Assembly: GCA_963921425.1 (NCBI GenBank)
Contig: OY992832.1
Span: 10,477,249-10,541,248, forward strand
DNA: 64,000 nt
From: Dryas octopetala
Taxonomy: Eukaryota > Streptophyta > Magnoliopsida > Rosales > Rosaceae
Direction of reading: 5' to 3'
A model generated the notes under the pieces. It did not search any database, was not told where the DNA came from, and saw only the letters and a list, made by a program, of their open reading frames with translations. A program made the translations under genes and the position numbers. The stretch's first letter is position 1, and every line of letters starts with the position of its first letter. This document shows, in pieces, positions 40,038 to 53,094 of the stretch.

Positions 40038-43000
40038 ATGCATGTTTGTATGGACAAGTCAAAGATGGACAAGTCATGGATGTATGCGGATAGAAGATCA
40101 AGGGCATATGAGTTAGGGATTCAAGAATTCTTCAAGTTTGCATTACAGCATGCTAGAAACCCAAACCTCATTCATTGTCCTTGCCAAAAATGTGGAAATA
40201 TGAGACAATTTGGGATTGGAGTTATAAGGGATCATCTATATTTTAATGGGGTTGACCAAAGTTACCAAAATTGGATATGGCACGGAGAAGTTTCTAGTAC
40301 ATTTGCGAATGCAGCTAGAAGTGTGGAGGAACAAGAAGATAATTTTGTCTCCGAAACAGTGGATATGGGAGATAATGAAGAGGAAGAATTTTCAAATGAT
40401 TCTAACGATTTCATGAATTTGGTTGGGGATGGCGATGAACCTTTGTATCCTGGTTGTGATAAATTCACCAAGTTGGGAGCACTGGTAAGATTGTACAATT
40501 TGAAAGCGAAGCATGGATTGAGTGATGCAAGTTTCACTGACTACTTGATTGCCTTTGGAGATTTTCTTCCATCAGGTAATAACATACCCACATCTATGTA
40601 CGAGGCAAAGAAGATTTTGTGTGCTTTAGGGATGGACTATGAGAAAATACATGCATGCCCTAATGACTGCATCTTGTATAGAAATGAGTATGCAGATGAG
40701 ATTAATTGCCCTAACTGTAATGTGTCAAGGTGGAAGTTAAGTAGGTATTCAACTATTAAGGAGGGGGTGCCTGCGAAGGTGTTGTGGTACTTTCCCATTA
40801 TCCCAAGGTTTAAAAAGATGTTTCAGTCTAGTAAAACATCTGAGAGTTTGACTTGGCATTATGATAAAAGAGTGAAAGATGGTAAGATGCGGCATCCTGC
40901 AGATTCTCCATCTTGGAAGTTAGTGGACGATAAGTGGCCTGAATTTGCTGAAGATCCTAGAAACCTTAGGCTCGCACTTGCATCTGACGGGTTCAATCCC
41001 CATAGTTCTTTGAGCAGCAGATACAGTTGCTGGCCAGTTTTACTTGTCACTTATAACCTTCCACCATGGTTGTGTATGAAAAGAAAGTTCATGATGCTGA
41101 GTCTATTGATTTCTGGTCCTAAACAACCTGGAAATGATATAGACGTTTACCTAGCACCTTTGATTGATGATTTAAAAAGTTTATGGAAGGGAGTTGTAGG
41201 AGTGTATGATGCATACAAAGGAGAGTATTTCACTCTAAAGGCTGTATTGTTGTGGACAATAAACGATTTTCCAGCCTATGGTAACTTATCTGGCTGTGTC
41301 GTAAAAGGATATAATGCATGTCCAATATGTGGAGAACACACAAAACCCCACAGGTTGGTCCACGGTAATAAATGCTCATACATAGGCCATCGAAGATTCT
41401 TACCACGATTTCATCCTTATCGAAATCAAAGGGCTGCATTTAATAATCGTCAAGAACTTTCTCCAGCTCCTGTGCCATTAAGTGGAGAGGAAGTATTGGC
41501 AAAGGTGGATAGTCTTAATTTCTTGCCTTTCGGAAAAAAAAAGTGGCCCCGTAACCATGTGGAGGGTGATACAAGAGCGTGTTGGAAGAAGAAGTCAATC
41601 TTTTTTGAACTGGAATATTGGAAATCTCTTCATGTTCGCCATATTCTCGATGTTATGCACATTGAGAAAAATGTATGCGATAGTATTATCGGTACATTGT
41701 TGAACATTCCTACAAAAACAAAAGACGGTCTTGCTGCTCGTTTAGATCTTCTGGACATGGGGGTACGTACTGAATTAGCACCTATTGTTGGAGAAAAAAG
41801 AACACATCTGCCTGCAGCAAGTTGGAATCTGTCTAGGGAAGAGAAGAGAACTGTATGCAAATCCTTTCTTGGTATGAAAGTCCCTGAGTATTATTCTTCA
41901 AATGTTAGAAGTCTAGTATCAATGGAGGATTTAAGACTTGTTGGAATGAAGTCACATGATTGTCATATCTTCATGCAACAATTGCTCCCTGTGGCCATAC
42001 GTTCAGTGTTGGAGAAGCCTGTGAGATATGCTATAACCAGATTCTGTTTCTTCTTCAATTCTATATGTAGTAAAGTGGTGGATGCTTCTATACTAGATAA
42101 GATGCAGCAAGATCTAGTGCTTACACTTTGTTTGCTTGAAAAGTACTTTCCACCATCATTTTTTGATATTATGGTTCATTTAACGGTGCATCTCATTAGA
42201 GAAGTTCAGTTGTGTGGACCAGTTTACTTCAGATGGATGTATCCGTTTGAACGGTATATGAAAGTGCTAAAGGGGTATGTTCGAAATCGCCATCGACCCG
42301 AGGGTTGCATTGCCGAGTGTTATATTGCCGAAGAAGCTTTAGATTTTTGCTCTGAACATCTTTCTACTGGCAGTTCAATTGGAATCTCATCAAGACACAA
42401 TCAAGGATCTTCTAAGGAATGTATGGCCTTATCTGGTGCTTCTATACATAGGGTTGATCGTGAACTTTTGGACCAAGCTCATCTGTTTGTATTAGAGAAT
42501 ACATATGAAGTGACACCTTATATCGCGTAAGACAATCCCATATTTCCTTTGTCTTTTCATTAATTATGTCTTTGATTAGCTGAATTCTCAATATTAATTG
42601 AGGAATCTCAAATTTTGTGTAGTGATCATATGAGCTATTTAAAGGCTACAAATCCTAGGTTCAAAAAAAATGAGAAGTGGCTGCAAGATAAGCACAATCA
42701 CACTTTCATTCTTTGGTTAAAGAATCGAGTAAGTTTAATTTGTTCAAAGGATGCACTAATGTATGTAAGTAATTCCTGTATTTTATTAGAATGCTTATCC
42801 TTACAGGTTAGATCTCAACTCAATTGTGAAACTCATGACATACCAGACACGCTGAGGTGGCTAGCTGATGGACCATGCATGGAAGTCCCAAAATTTGCAA
42901 GTTATTCCATTAATGGGGTTCATTTTAATACTAAGGCTCGTGATGACGTTCGGGCTGTTCAAAACAGTGGCGTGTGTTGGCAAGGGGAGACAATGCAAGT

Positions 43001-43460
43001 TGCATCTGCGAAGGATAAAAACCCCATCATTACAAATATGTGTTTTTATGGGGTGATCCAAGAAATATGGGAACTTGATTATTTCAAGTTTAGGATACCT
43101 ATCTTTAAGTGTGATTGGGTTGAGAGTACAAATGGAATTAAAATAGATGATCTAGGCTTTACTTTGGTCAATCTTAGTAGGATAGGTTCCAAGCATGATC
43201 AATTTGTTTTGGCAAGACAAGTGAGTCAAGTCTTTTACGTGGAAGACCCTGCAGATGCTGCTTGGTCTGTTGTTCTATCAACCCCAGATAGAAATTACAA
43301 TGATGTCGATTATAATGATGATGAGTTAGGGGATAGTATGGTTGACCATCAACCTTTTACTAGAGGCCTGCCATCTATTGAGACATTGGATGAAATGGTT
43401 AGAGACAATCCTACAAACTGCATTAGACCTGATGGTGAGGGTATATGGATTGATAAGTAG
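40038..43460 (+). CDS. CACTA transposase, TNPD/Tnp2 type
   Basis: Three exons, 40038-42526, 42623-42728 and 42807-43460, give about 1082 residues; MDKSWM at 40065 may be the true start. An N-terminal transposase-associated domain is visible (CPCQKCGN, then DHLYFNGVDQSYQNWIWHGE). The Tnp2 transposase domain runs roughly 200-550 with motifs ASDGFNP (about 315), YNLPPWLCMK, SGPKQPGNDIDVYL, CPICGEH (about 427), GHRRFLPRFHPYR and ILDVMHIEKNVCDS (about 536). A DUF4218-like region follows (about 565-760), then a DUF4216-like one (about 938-995). The protein would cut the element at its ends. The large first ORF ends by reading into the intron at ATCGC|GTAAGA, which is spliced to GTGTAG|TGATC, so the visible stop is not a mutation. 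No frameshift was seen. Confidence 0.9.
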
Positions 43461-43694
43461 CATCAAAATGGCATTTATATAAGGTAACTGGTTATTTTTG
43501 GTGTGGCAATGATTGTGTGATTTATTTTTAATGTGTGATTTGTTCTTAAATGTGTTTCTGCATGTATGAATATGCTCATTCTTAAATGTGTGATTTATTT
43601 TTAAAGTCTTGGTTTGTTTTCTGCATCCAAGCATTCTTTAAATATGCTCATTCTGGCTAATGGTTTTACAATACTGAATTGGATGTACATTTGA

Positions 43695-43974
<280 letters not shown>

Positions 43975-44290
43975 GTGATTGTGAGCTTTGAATTTTTTCA
44001 ACTTTAAATGCAGTTGGATAATGAGGAATAGAACATTCGTATATATACTTATCTTGGAATGGGTTGAAAACTTTGCATTCTATTCATTCTGACACTGCTG
44101 GCTCTTTCTAGACAATCTTGGTTGGCATGTATTTTTTTATTGGCAGCTCCAGGAAAATCTAGATTGCTTCATATTGCTTCCCTTTGAGTTGCATTTAGTT
44201 TTTTTTGTCTCATGATGATTTATGTGATTCTCGTGCAGGTTGTTCATTCTGGCTAATGGTTTTACAATACTGAATTGGATGTACATTTGA

Positions 44291-44570
<280 letters not shown>

Positions 44571-45071
44571 GTGATTGTGAGCTTTGAATTTTTTCAACTT
44601 TAAATGCAGTTGGATAATGAGGAATAGAACATTCGTATATATACTTATCTTGGAATGGGTTGAAAACTTTGCATTCTATTCATTCTGACACTGCTGGCTC
44701 TTTCTAGACAATCTTGGTTGGCATGTCTTTTTTTATTGGCAGCTCCAGGAAAATCTAGATTGCTTCATATTGCTTGCCTTTGAGTTGCATACTTGGTTAT
44801 TTATATGTCTCATGATGATTTATGTGATTCTCGTGCAGGTTGTTCATTCTAATTTACAAGGTCTCTAGAAATTAAACAAGGATCCATTTATAAGATCCCT
44901 AGAAAATTAAACAAGGATCCATTTACAAGATCCTCCATTTACATATCTATCTTGCAAAAGTTACACTGTGCTAATCGATCTTTGTATTGTCTCTATTATA
45001 TATACTTCTTACTAGTTAAATATATACTCTATTTACAAACTGTTTCATATCATTTCATTTCATCCTAGACA

Positions 45072-48000
45072 ATGGCGCTAAAGAGAGTGGCTTCCTCGAG
45101 GAAGAAAACCTCCAAATCAAAGGTAGCTGAGCCTCCTGTAACTGAATCGAAGGTGACAAAGGACACTGCTACCACAGATAGCTCAGTTAATGGAAAAAGG
45201 AAGAAAAGGGGGATGGTTACAATGCATCGCATTGTAAGGCGAAAAATAATGAAAGTCAAAAAGGTGGTGGAGTTTAATTCAAAAGGGCAGCCACATGGGA
45301 AGGCAGCAACCGAAATGCAGTCTTACATTGGGACTTTAGCACGTACAAAGATCCCAATTAACATAAAGAAGTGGAAGGATGTTACGGAGGATATGAAAAA
45401 TAAAATTTGGGAAAATGTAGAGGTAAGCAACAATACTTGGTTATTTATATGACTAGTACATCATTTAACTAAAACATTATATAGTATCATTTATTTAACT
45501 AGGACATCATTGATTGTAGATGGCTTTTGTGCTGAGTCCTCAATGTAAGAAGATGGTGTTAGCATCTGCATCAAATAAGTGGAGAGAATTCAAGTCTAGG
45601 CTGACATGCAAATTTGTTCTCCCTTACAAAGATCAACTTGAGCTATTAAGTGATCCTCCTAAAGACTATCAATTTATTGACAAGTCAGATTGGAAGGAGT
45701 TTGTGCTACATAGGCTTACGGATCAGTTTGGGGTAAGCTATTACTTTCTACATATATTTTCGTACAATTGTTGTCTTTAAATTTGTATATAACTCTTTGT
45801 ATTGTCTCTATTCTGTTTTGAAGCAACTTCACGAGGAACAAGTGGAGAGGAAATCTAAGCATGAGTATCATCATAGACTATCGCGTAAAGGGTATGCTGG
45901 TTTGGAGGATGAACTGGTTAGTGTTTACTTTAACTGCCTTGGTACAATGATTATTAAACATGAACTGGTTAGTGTTTACATTTATTTGTTATTTTAAAGA
46001 TGAAAACAATGCCTGAGGGGGGGTTTGATCGAGCAACCCTTTGGATTAAAGCACATGAAGATAAAAATGGGAAGATCCCAGATGCAAAAGTAGCTGAGAC
46101 TGCTGCCAGAATTGTAAGTAAGCTATAGATATTCCATTGATTATAATTCTGCCAATGTTAGATTTGAAAGTGTTGAGTTCTTTAATAATTTAATTTATCT
46201 TGGCTTTATTTCATGTATGGTTGCAGGATGATTTGAAGAAACAAGTATCTGAGGGGACATTATCTACTTCTGGTACCAGTGATGTGCTAACATTGGCATT
46301 AGGGACCCCTGAGCACTCAGGGAGAGTTAGAGCTGTGGGAGGTTATGTGAAGCCCAGTTCTTACTTTAACTTCCCTCCACGAAAGAGTATGAAAGAGAGA
46401 ATAAGAGAAAGTGTCAAACAGATCATGGAAGAAGAGCGAGAGAAAATAATAGCAGAGGAGCGAAAATATTGGATGGATAAATTGAATTCAGTAGAGGCAG
46501 GGAAGAATTCCAAGGCTGAGGGACCAACCCCAGTAATGTTAGTCCCTATTCCCCGTACTCCCCCAACTCCCCATACTGCTGAATATGGCTCTGATAAGGC
46601 AAGCACCAATGTGGACAAAAAAGTTGTGAAGAATATTGATATGAATGTGGAGAAAGAAATAGAGATAAATGAGGAGAATGAAATTGAGAAGATTGAGAAT
46701 ATGGGCATGGAAAAGATTGATGATCCAAAGGAGGAGAAGCACAACACGAACATGTTGGATGCTGACTGTGTCGACCTAGACTATGTGAGTGACAAGAATA
46801 GTGTTTCGAAGGTATATATTTCATCCTAGCTTACCCAACGTTTAATTGCCTTAATTTTTTGTTGTGAAAGTCATTAAATTAACTTCTATTTTATCTTGGC
46901 TATTTGCACAGGAGAAAAAATGCATGTTGGCTGTTGGCTCACTTGAAAATATTGTTGCATACGCTACATTACTTGAAGTTGACGATGCCAACCCACGGAC
47001 ACTGCATGGTGTTCCTTTGGCAGAGGGATGCCTGCGGGTTGCAATTTATACTTCGTTGGATGACTCAGTTTTGCTTCCCATCCCAATTAAAGACGAAGTA
47101 GTAACTGTTGGTCAAGCTGTTGGGACAATTGTAGCATGGCCGAAAAATCTTGTAACATATCAGAGTCAGCAGGAAGTTGGTAAAGAGGTATGTTTTTATG
47201 TCTCACCTAATTGTATTGTTGTAATTTTAACTGATTTGGGTGTTTTTAAAAGCTACCTCTAACATATATTGATAATTGAACCTAGAAACGTGCCAAAGGA
47301 AAGGGCGAGAAGCAAAATAGGGGGAAAGAGATTGTGTTGAATCTTCAAACAATGCCTACGCCACTGAAGTTGTTGTGCATGTATGCACAAAATGTATTGA
47401 ATGATGGTCAGACAATCAACTTTTTAATAGAGGCAGATGTTTTTGGGGCAACTCGTAAAACCCACCTTCTGTGTGAAGATATTGTCCAATTTGGTGGCAT
47501 GGTTGAAATATCAGCAACCTGCATTGTGGTTTACATGAGGTATTTAATGAAACTACTTTTCTATACATATTTATATCCAGCAAAAGAGATTATGCAATTA
47601 CTTACGGAATATTTTTTTAGGCACCTCTACGATGTGGTAAAGAGGTCAAAAATGCTAAGTATGGTTGGTTTTGTTGACCCTGCGAGAACTGGTGCGATAG
47701 GGTGTGGAAATGTAACTGAAAGATCAAGGTACTTGGCAGATAGGTTCGCTGGATCTCGTGATGATAAGATTTTTTTGGTCCCTTACAATTCCGGGTAAGT
47801 TAATCATTTATGTGGTCATTGTAAATACTGATTTCCAACCATATAAGGTATTTAATGAGAATTATAAATGTGTAGATATCATTGGATGCTGACTGTTATC
47901 AATCCGGACAAAGAGATTGTCTATTTCATGGACCCAATGAGAAGACGTCTGATCGGCGATGAATGGAAAACTGTGGTAGACAAGTAAGTTGATTAGATGC

Positions 48001-49023
48001 CTCATCAGTTATAAGTTCATTTACATATATCAGCAAGTGTTAAAATCATTTGGTTTTTCATGCGATAGTGGGATTAGAATCTTCAATGCTCAAGGGAATA
48101 GGCAAGGGCGTAAGGCAATAATCTGGAAAAATATGGCGGTAGGTTGGCTTGTTTGTAGTTTGCTTTAAAACTCAAATAACAGATTGCTAAGTGGACTGTA
48201 TATGTGCTCATTCTAATTAATGTTTATTTGCATTTAGGGCATTCCTCAACAGCCAAGTGATAAGGAGTGTGGCTATTTTATTATGCGTTTTATGAAGGAA
48301 ATAATTGAAGATGAGAGCTTAGCTTTTGTGACTAAGGTATGCATTAGTGAAGTATAAGTAACTTGGCATTATGTTGGTCATGTGAACTCTGAGTAGTGAT
48401 ATGAAAATTGTCTTTTACTTGGAAATGTTGAAATTCTTTTCTTTGTTTTGTGGCTGAAAAATTGGAAATGTAGTAAAGGAATAAAAGGAAACAAATTAGC
48501 TTGGGGGAGTCTGTTTTGGGTGCATGCAGATTGGGAATACTGGGTGGATTCTTTCAAACTTGTGGAAGTGACCATGTTATATAGCTAGGCCCATGTTTGA
48601 TGATCACTTGTGTGAATTTGAGGTTGATTTCAGTTTGATTCTAATTAATGTAGTTATGCACTTATATTATTAATAACAAATTCATGAGTGGTCTGGTGCA
48701 ATTTCTTTAGGCCATTGGGGGATTCTGTTTTGGGTGCAGTTAGCTTAGGACATTTTGCTGGTTATATATGTGTGCTTGATTCTTAATTAATGTAGTTGTG
48801 CACTTATATCATGAGTTGTCTTGGCCTTTTTTACCTAAGGGGCATATTGATTATTTCTTTATTGGATTCATTATGTTTTTATTTTGAGTTGAATTTTCTT
48901 TTTAATTACTACTCCATTTTTGCCTTGTTTCAGTGGGAGCGAAGGAAGGACAATACTTATACCCAAGAAGATATCGATGAAGTCCGGACTGAATGGGCAA
49001 ACTTTGTGGGGCAGTATATGTAG
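45072..49023 (+). CDS. CACTA TNPA-like protein with C-terminal Ulp1 (C48) protease domain
   Basis: Twelve exons: 45072-45422, 45520-45732, 45824-45916, 46000-46113, 46227-46811, 46912-47187, 47286-47539, 47621-47794, 47876-47983, 48069-48138, 48238-48336, 48934-49023; total 808 residues, in frame. A basic N-terminus precedes a plant transposase (Transposase_24-like) region, about 80-330, with WREFKSRLTCKFVLPYKD and GGFDRATLWIKAHEDKNG. A Glu/Lys-rich coiled stretch with IRESVKQIMEEEREK follows, then a DUF8039-like segment (about 490-530, LAEGCLRVAI). The end is a Ulp1-like cysteine protease: YHW (H689), FMDP (D706) and QQPSDKECGYFIMRF (C757) supply the His-Asp-Cys triad. The TNPA part is expected to bind subterminal repeats; the protease could process SUMO-like tags, but its substrate is unknown. 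Confidence 0.85.
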
Positions 49024-49559
49024 ATCGAGTAGAAGGTGGATTTTTGACGTATAGCATTTTTGAACTTGATTTTGTAGGCCATGTGTTTAGCTAGACTAGC
49101 TTGGGGTATATATATATCATTGATCACTTTGCTAGCTTCTTTTGGGTGCTGCCAAGATTGATAGCTAGGCTTAATTAATTGCTAGATTAGATTGATGGCA
49201 GCAAATTGGTAGATTACAAACTTGATGGTTGATTTTTGAGTTATAGATGGTTTTTGTGTATGGCATGGCTGGTTGTGTGAATAGCATTGGGTTTAGAGAG
49301 TAAACTACATATATACAATTACTAGCTACCTTGAAATTCCTTTTAATATTTGGTACTTTATCAATTCCAAAATCCTTATTTATTGTGGATTAGTTTAAAT
49401 TTGAGCAAATTGTGATTTTGTGAATTAATGTATAATTTATTAAGAATGTTAACATTATAAAGGGAAACATGCTACTTGGAACAATGGTGTTGTACCAAAA
49501 ACACCTAGCTAGCTATTTCAGGTACTGCGTGCATATGTGAACCAAATGTAAACAGGAAC

Positions 49560-50487
49560 ATTTTACAACAATTTTTCTAACGAAATCGTGGTCTGTAATA
49601 TTAACTTACAATAGTTCCATATTAGAAACCGTTGTATAATCCATAACAATACCACACAAACCTTAGAAAGCCGATGTATCTAATATCTAGAGACATCTAA
49701 TTAAACTTGAAATTAGTATCTTACACAACGGTTATATAGTTAAAATCTGATGTTCTTAAATTCATAATACAACGGTTTCATATAAACACCGTAGTATGAA
49801 AAACATATATACATCTCAAACACCTATTTTTAGAATGATCTATACCACGGTTAGGATCCAAAAACCGTTGTTTTAAGGAGTATTTCACCTTGTGTTTATC
49901 ACTAAAGTAGTTGTAAAATACATGTATTAGTAAACGTAACCGTTGTGTATATATATACTCAACAACAGTAGCCTTTAAACCATGAGATTTTTAGGATGTA
50001 TATACAACGGTTTTTTTGTCATTACCATTGTGGTAATGTAATGAAGACAACGGTTTCATATAAACACCATAGTATGAAAGACATATACACATCTTATACA
50101 CCTATTTTTAGAATGACTTATACCACGGTTAAAATCCAAAAACCGTTGTGTTAATGAGTATTTCACCTCGTGTCTATAACTAAAATAGTTGTAAAATACA
50201 TGTATTAGTACACGTAACCGTTGTCTTAAGAACATAAAACAATGGATTCTAGGAGAAACCGTTGTGTAGTTATATACTCAACAACAGTGGCCTTTAAACC
50301 ATGGGATTTTTAGGATGTATATACAACGGTAGTTTGGTAATTACCATTGTGTTAATGTAATAAAGACAACGGAAAATAACCGTTGTGTAATGGTACCCCC
50401 AATAGACGTCGGTCGATTAGACGACGGTATTTTGGCAACTTACACAACGGATAAAATCCGTTGTGTATTACGTTTTTTGTAGTAGTG
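49560..50487. repeat. CACTA right subterminal repeat array
   Basis: About fifteen ACAACGG or CCGTTGT motifs, often extended to AACCGTTGTGTA, lie in both orientations before the right end. A block of about 280 bp (about 49768-50047) is repeated in tandem (about 50048-50368). Such arrays are binding sites for the TNPA-type protein in En/Spm. Confidence 0.88.
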
Positions 50488-50490
50488 AAG

Positions 50491-51555
50491 TTTGAGGCGA
50501 ATATATATGTTTTTATTGATGAATAAATATTTGAGGTCCTTGAAATGAAAATATAAACTTTGTAGAAAGATACTATAGACACATTAATTTTTAAATTTAT
50601 TAATTATTGTAGAAAAAGTCATATCGGAAAATTATTCCATTTCGAGAGACATCGATTTAAATTATATGGAAGGGTCTTCCAAAATTTCATGAACTAATAA
50701 CATATATATATATGCATGTGAAGTTAGAAATAGATGAGAAAATGCAGGCATATATCATATGATATTCAGTAATGCTATACTTACTACATTTTTATACCAT
50801 AATTTCATACCATCTTACATGGCATTTATACATTGGATATTAAAAATTAAAAAATAAAATCTAAAAAAGAAAAAGAAAATACCCTTTCAGTAAAATAATG
50901 ACACATCAAATAAGATACAAATGTGAAAAAAAATGTATGACAACTAGCATTATTGTATGACATTATCATATCTATATGGTCCACCAAGCCGCCCCATATG
51001 TATATAAGTAGGCACGTGTAGGAACGTGCAGCAGTTGCAGTTGAGCAATCAGTTGGTAGCTGCTTATCTAGTGAAAATTTGAAGGTAAACCGTAAACGTC
51101 AAGGGTCGACAAAAATAACAAAATTTGCTGATGTAAGCCATAGCTAATATTGGTTGTAGAAGATCTCATGCAATTTGGCTAGCTACTATAGGCATGTGAG
51201 TCGTATCAGAAATAGGAGCTTTCGAAATTGACATTTCTTGGTTTTAATTTGTTGAACGTACGGATCTGCCTTTTTCTCGGATCTTGGTTCATCATTTTCC
51301 ATAAACAATTCAAAACAATAAGGCAGAAATTCAAATACCTTGCCCAATTGGCTTAATTTCCTGTGAAAATAATTACACACACAGTCAGAGAGAGAGAGAG
51401 AGAGAGATGTTCAATGATTAATGATTATGCAGAAGAAAGAACGTGCAGTGCAACTGTGTAAGTACTAGTCGATCGAAAGCCAAATGTGCATGCCCATGTG
51501 CCTAGCTATATATATATATAGCTTAATAGAAGAGTATGATATATATACAAACTTT
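50491..51555. other. Intergenic DNA right of the CACTA element
   Basis: AT-rich with a GA microsatellite near 51390-51408. No gene seen. Confidence 0.4.
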
Positions 51556-51559
51556 TTCT

Positions 51560-51905
51560 ATTGATTTATATTTTAATTTATTTATGTTGAGGTATGACTT
51601 TATTGAAGTCCATACGAGTCGTTTGTGTTGATCCGAATAGTTCGCAAGAATCATCTTTATTAATAGATCATCCTTACAAAAAATTAGTCAAATCGAAAAT
51701 CATTTACCTATCCAATTTTGATAAAATAAATACACGGTTTCATCGAAAATATTTGATTCGTCCATTTATTTGATTAAAGTTAAATAGTTAAATAATTTTC
51801 GATTTGGCTAATTATTTGCAAAGATGATTTATCAATGGAGATGTAAAAAATAAACGGTTTAGATCAACACAAAACGAATCGTGTGGGTCCCAAAAGGGTA
51901 TACTT
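51560..51905. mobile_element. Hairpin MITE, copy 1
   Basis: The left arm (CATACGAGTCGTTTGTGTTG, then AGAATCATC, ATAGATCATCC, ATTAGTCAAATCG) is mirrored by the right arm (CGATTTGGCTAATTATTTGC, GATGATTTATCAATGGAGATG, ACACAAAACGAATCGTGTGG). The whole unit folds into a long imperfect hairpin. Non-coding; class not assigned. Confidence 0.75.
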
Positions 51906-52265
51906 TAACTTAAATAAGTTGAAGTATACCCTTTTGGGATCCACACGAGTCGTTTTGTGTCGATCCAAACCGTTCACAAGGATCATCTTCATTGATAGAT
52001 CATCCTTGCAAAAAATTAGTCAAATCAGAAATTATTTTTTATTTAACTTTGATAAAACAAATTGACAGTTTGATCGAAAATATTTTGTTTGTCCATTTAT
52101 TTGATCAAAGTTAGATAGACAAATGATTTATGTTTTGACTAATTTTTTGTAAGGATAATCTATCAATGAAGATGTAAAAAATGAATTATTTGAATTGACA
52201 CAAAACGATTTGTGTGGGTTCCAAAAGAGTATATCTCAAAATAAATAAGTTAAAATATATCTCAA
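51906..52265. mobile_element. Hairpin MITE, copy 2, adjacent to copy 1
   Basis: A second copy with the same arms (CACACGAGTCGTTTTGTGTC on the left, GACACAAAACGATTTGTGTG-like on the right) starts where copy 1 ends. The junction at about 51886-51943 is itself a palindrome (GGTCCCAAAAGGGTATACTT ... AAGTATACCCTTTTGGGATC). Confidence 0.75.
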
Positions 52266-52753
52266 TAGAATAAGTCTATATATATCATAATTCAAAGGCA
52301 CGCAGTTTCGAACTTTCATATATGCTACTAAATAATGTACACTAGTACACGTTACAGCTTACATATATAGTCATGACTCATGAGTCGGTCCAAGTACTCC
52401 AACATTATTCTTGGAATGAATTCCGAAGCCATAATTATGAATTCAAGAATACAAAGTGCTTTCAAACTGGCACGCGTAGTATCCTAGCCTTGATCTAACA
52501 TGTATAACATGATTCTTGGAATTGCTACCTAAACATATATATATATTCTGCATATGACATGATGACCCTTTTGAAATTATATGTGAACCAGTACTCGATA
52601 TCTTCCATCTACTTTTTAATTAATATTGCTCATGAAAGAATATTATGAAGAAAATATATGCCATATATATTATACTATATGCACATTAACTGTCACAAAA
52701 TTCCTAGCTAGCCAATCATGAAGTCCATCCACGTCGAACCTTAAGTAGCTATG

Positions 52754-52793
<40 letters not shown>

Positions 52794-53094
52794 TTATATA
52801 CATGTAATTCCTGCGTACGTAGCTGGCAACGCAACATAAGTCAAGACTGTCAAGTACGAACTTAATTGATATATAGCCTAATAGCCTGGCATAAAATGGG
52901 CACTATAATATATATACCTTTTAATAATACTAAGCTAAGCCTTCCACGGTTCCACCTCCCCCTTGTTTATTCTCTTTTATAAATATATGGCAGCTGCTAG
53001 CTAGCCTGCTACGTACGGGTTTCTTATTGTTGGATTAGTTACCAATTTAATTAGCATATACAATAAGCTTAATATATGATTGTCATGTATTATA
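52266..53094. other. AT-rich intergenic DNA with a long TA microsatellite
   Basis: A TA repeat of about 18 units occupies roughly 52754-52790. No gene seen. Confidence 0.55.

Noticed and set aside
42528-42530. Stop codon ending the first transposase ORF as a disabling mutation
   Set aside because: It lies just inside a good GT donor; splicing to 42623 restores the frame and the protein continues with family-typical sequence.
46361-46824. Three long antisense ORFs (about 67-130 residues)
   Set aside because: They lie wholly opposite the Glu/Lys-rich exon 5 of the TNPA-like gene and are composition shadows.
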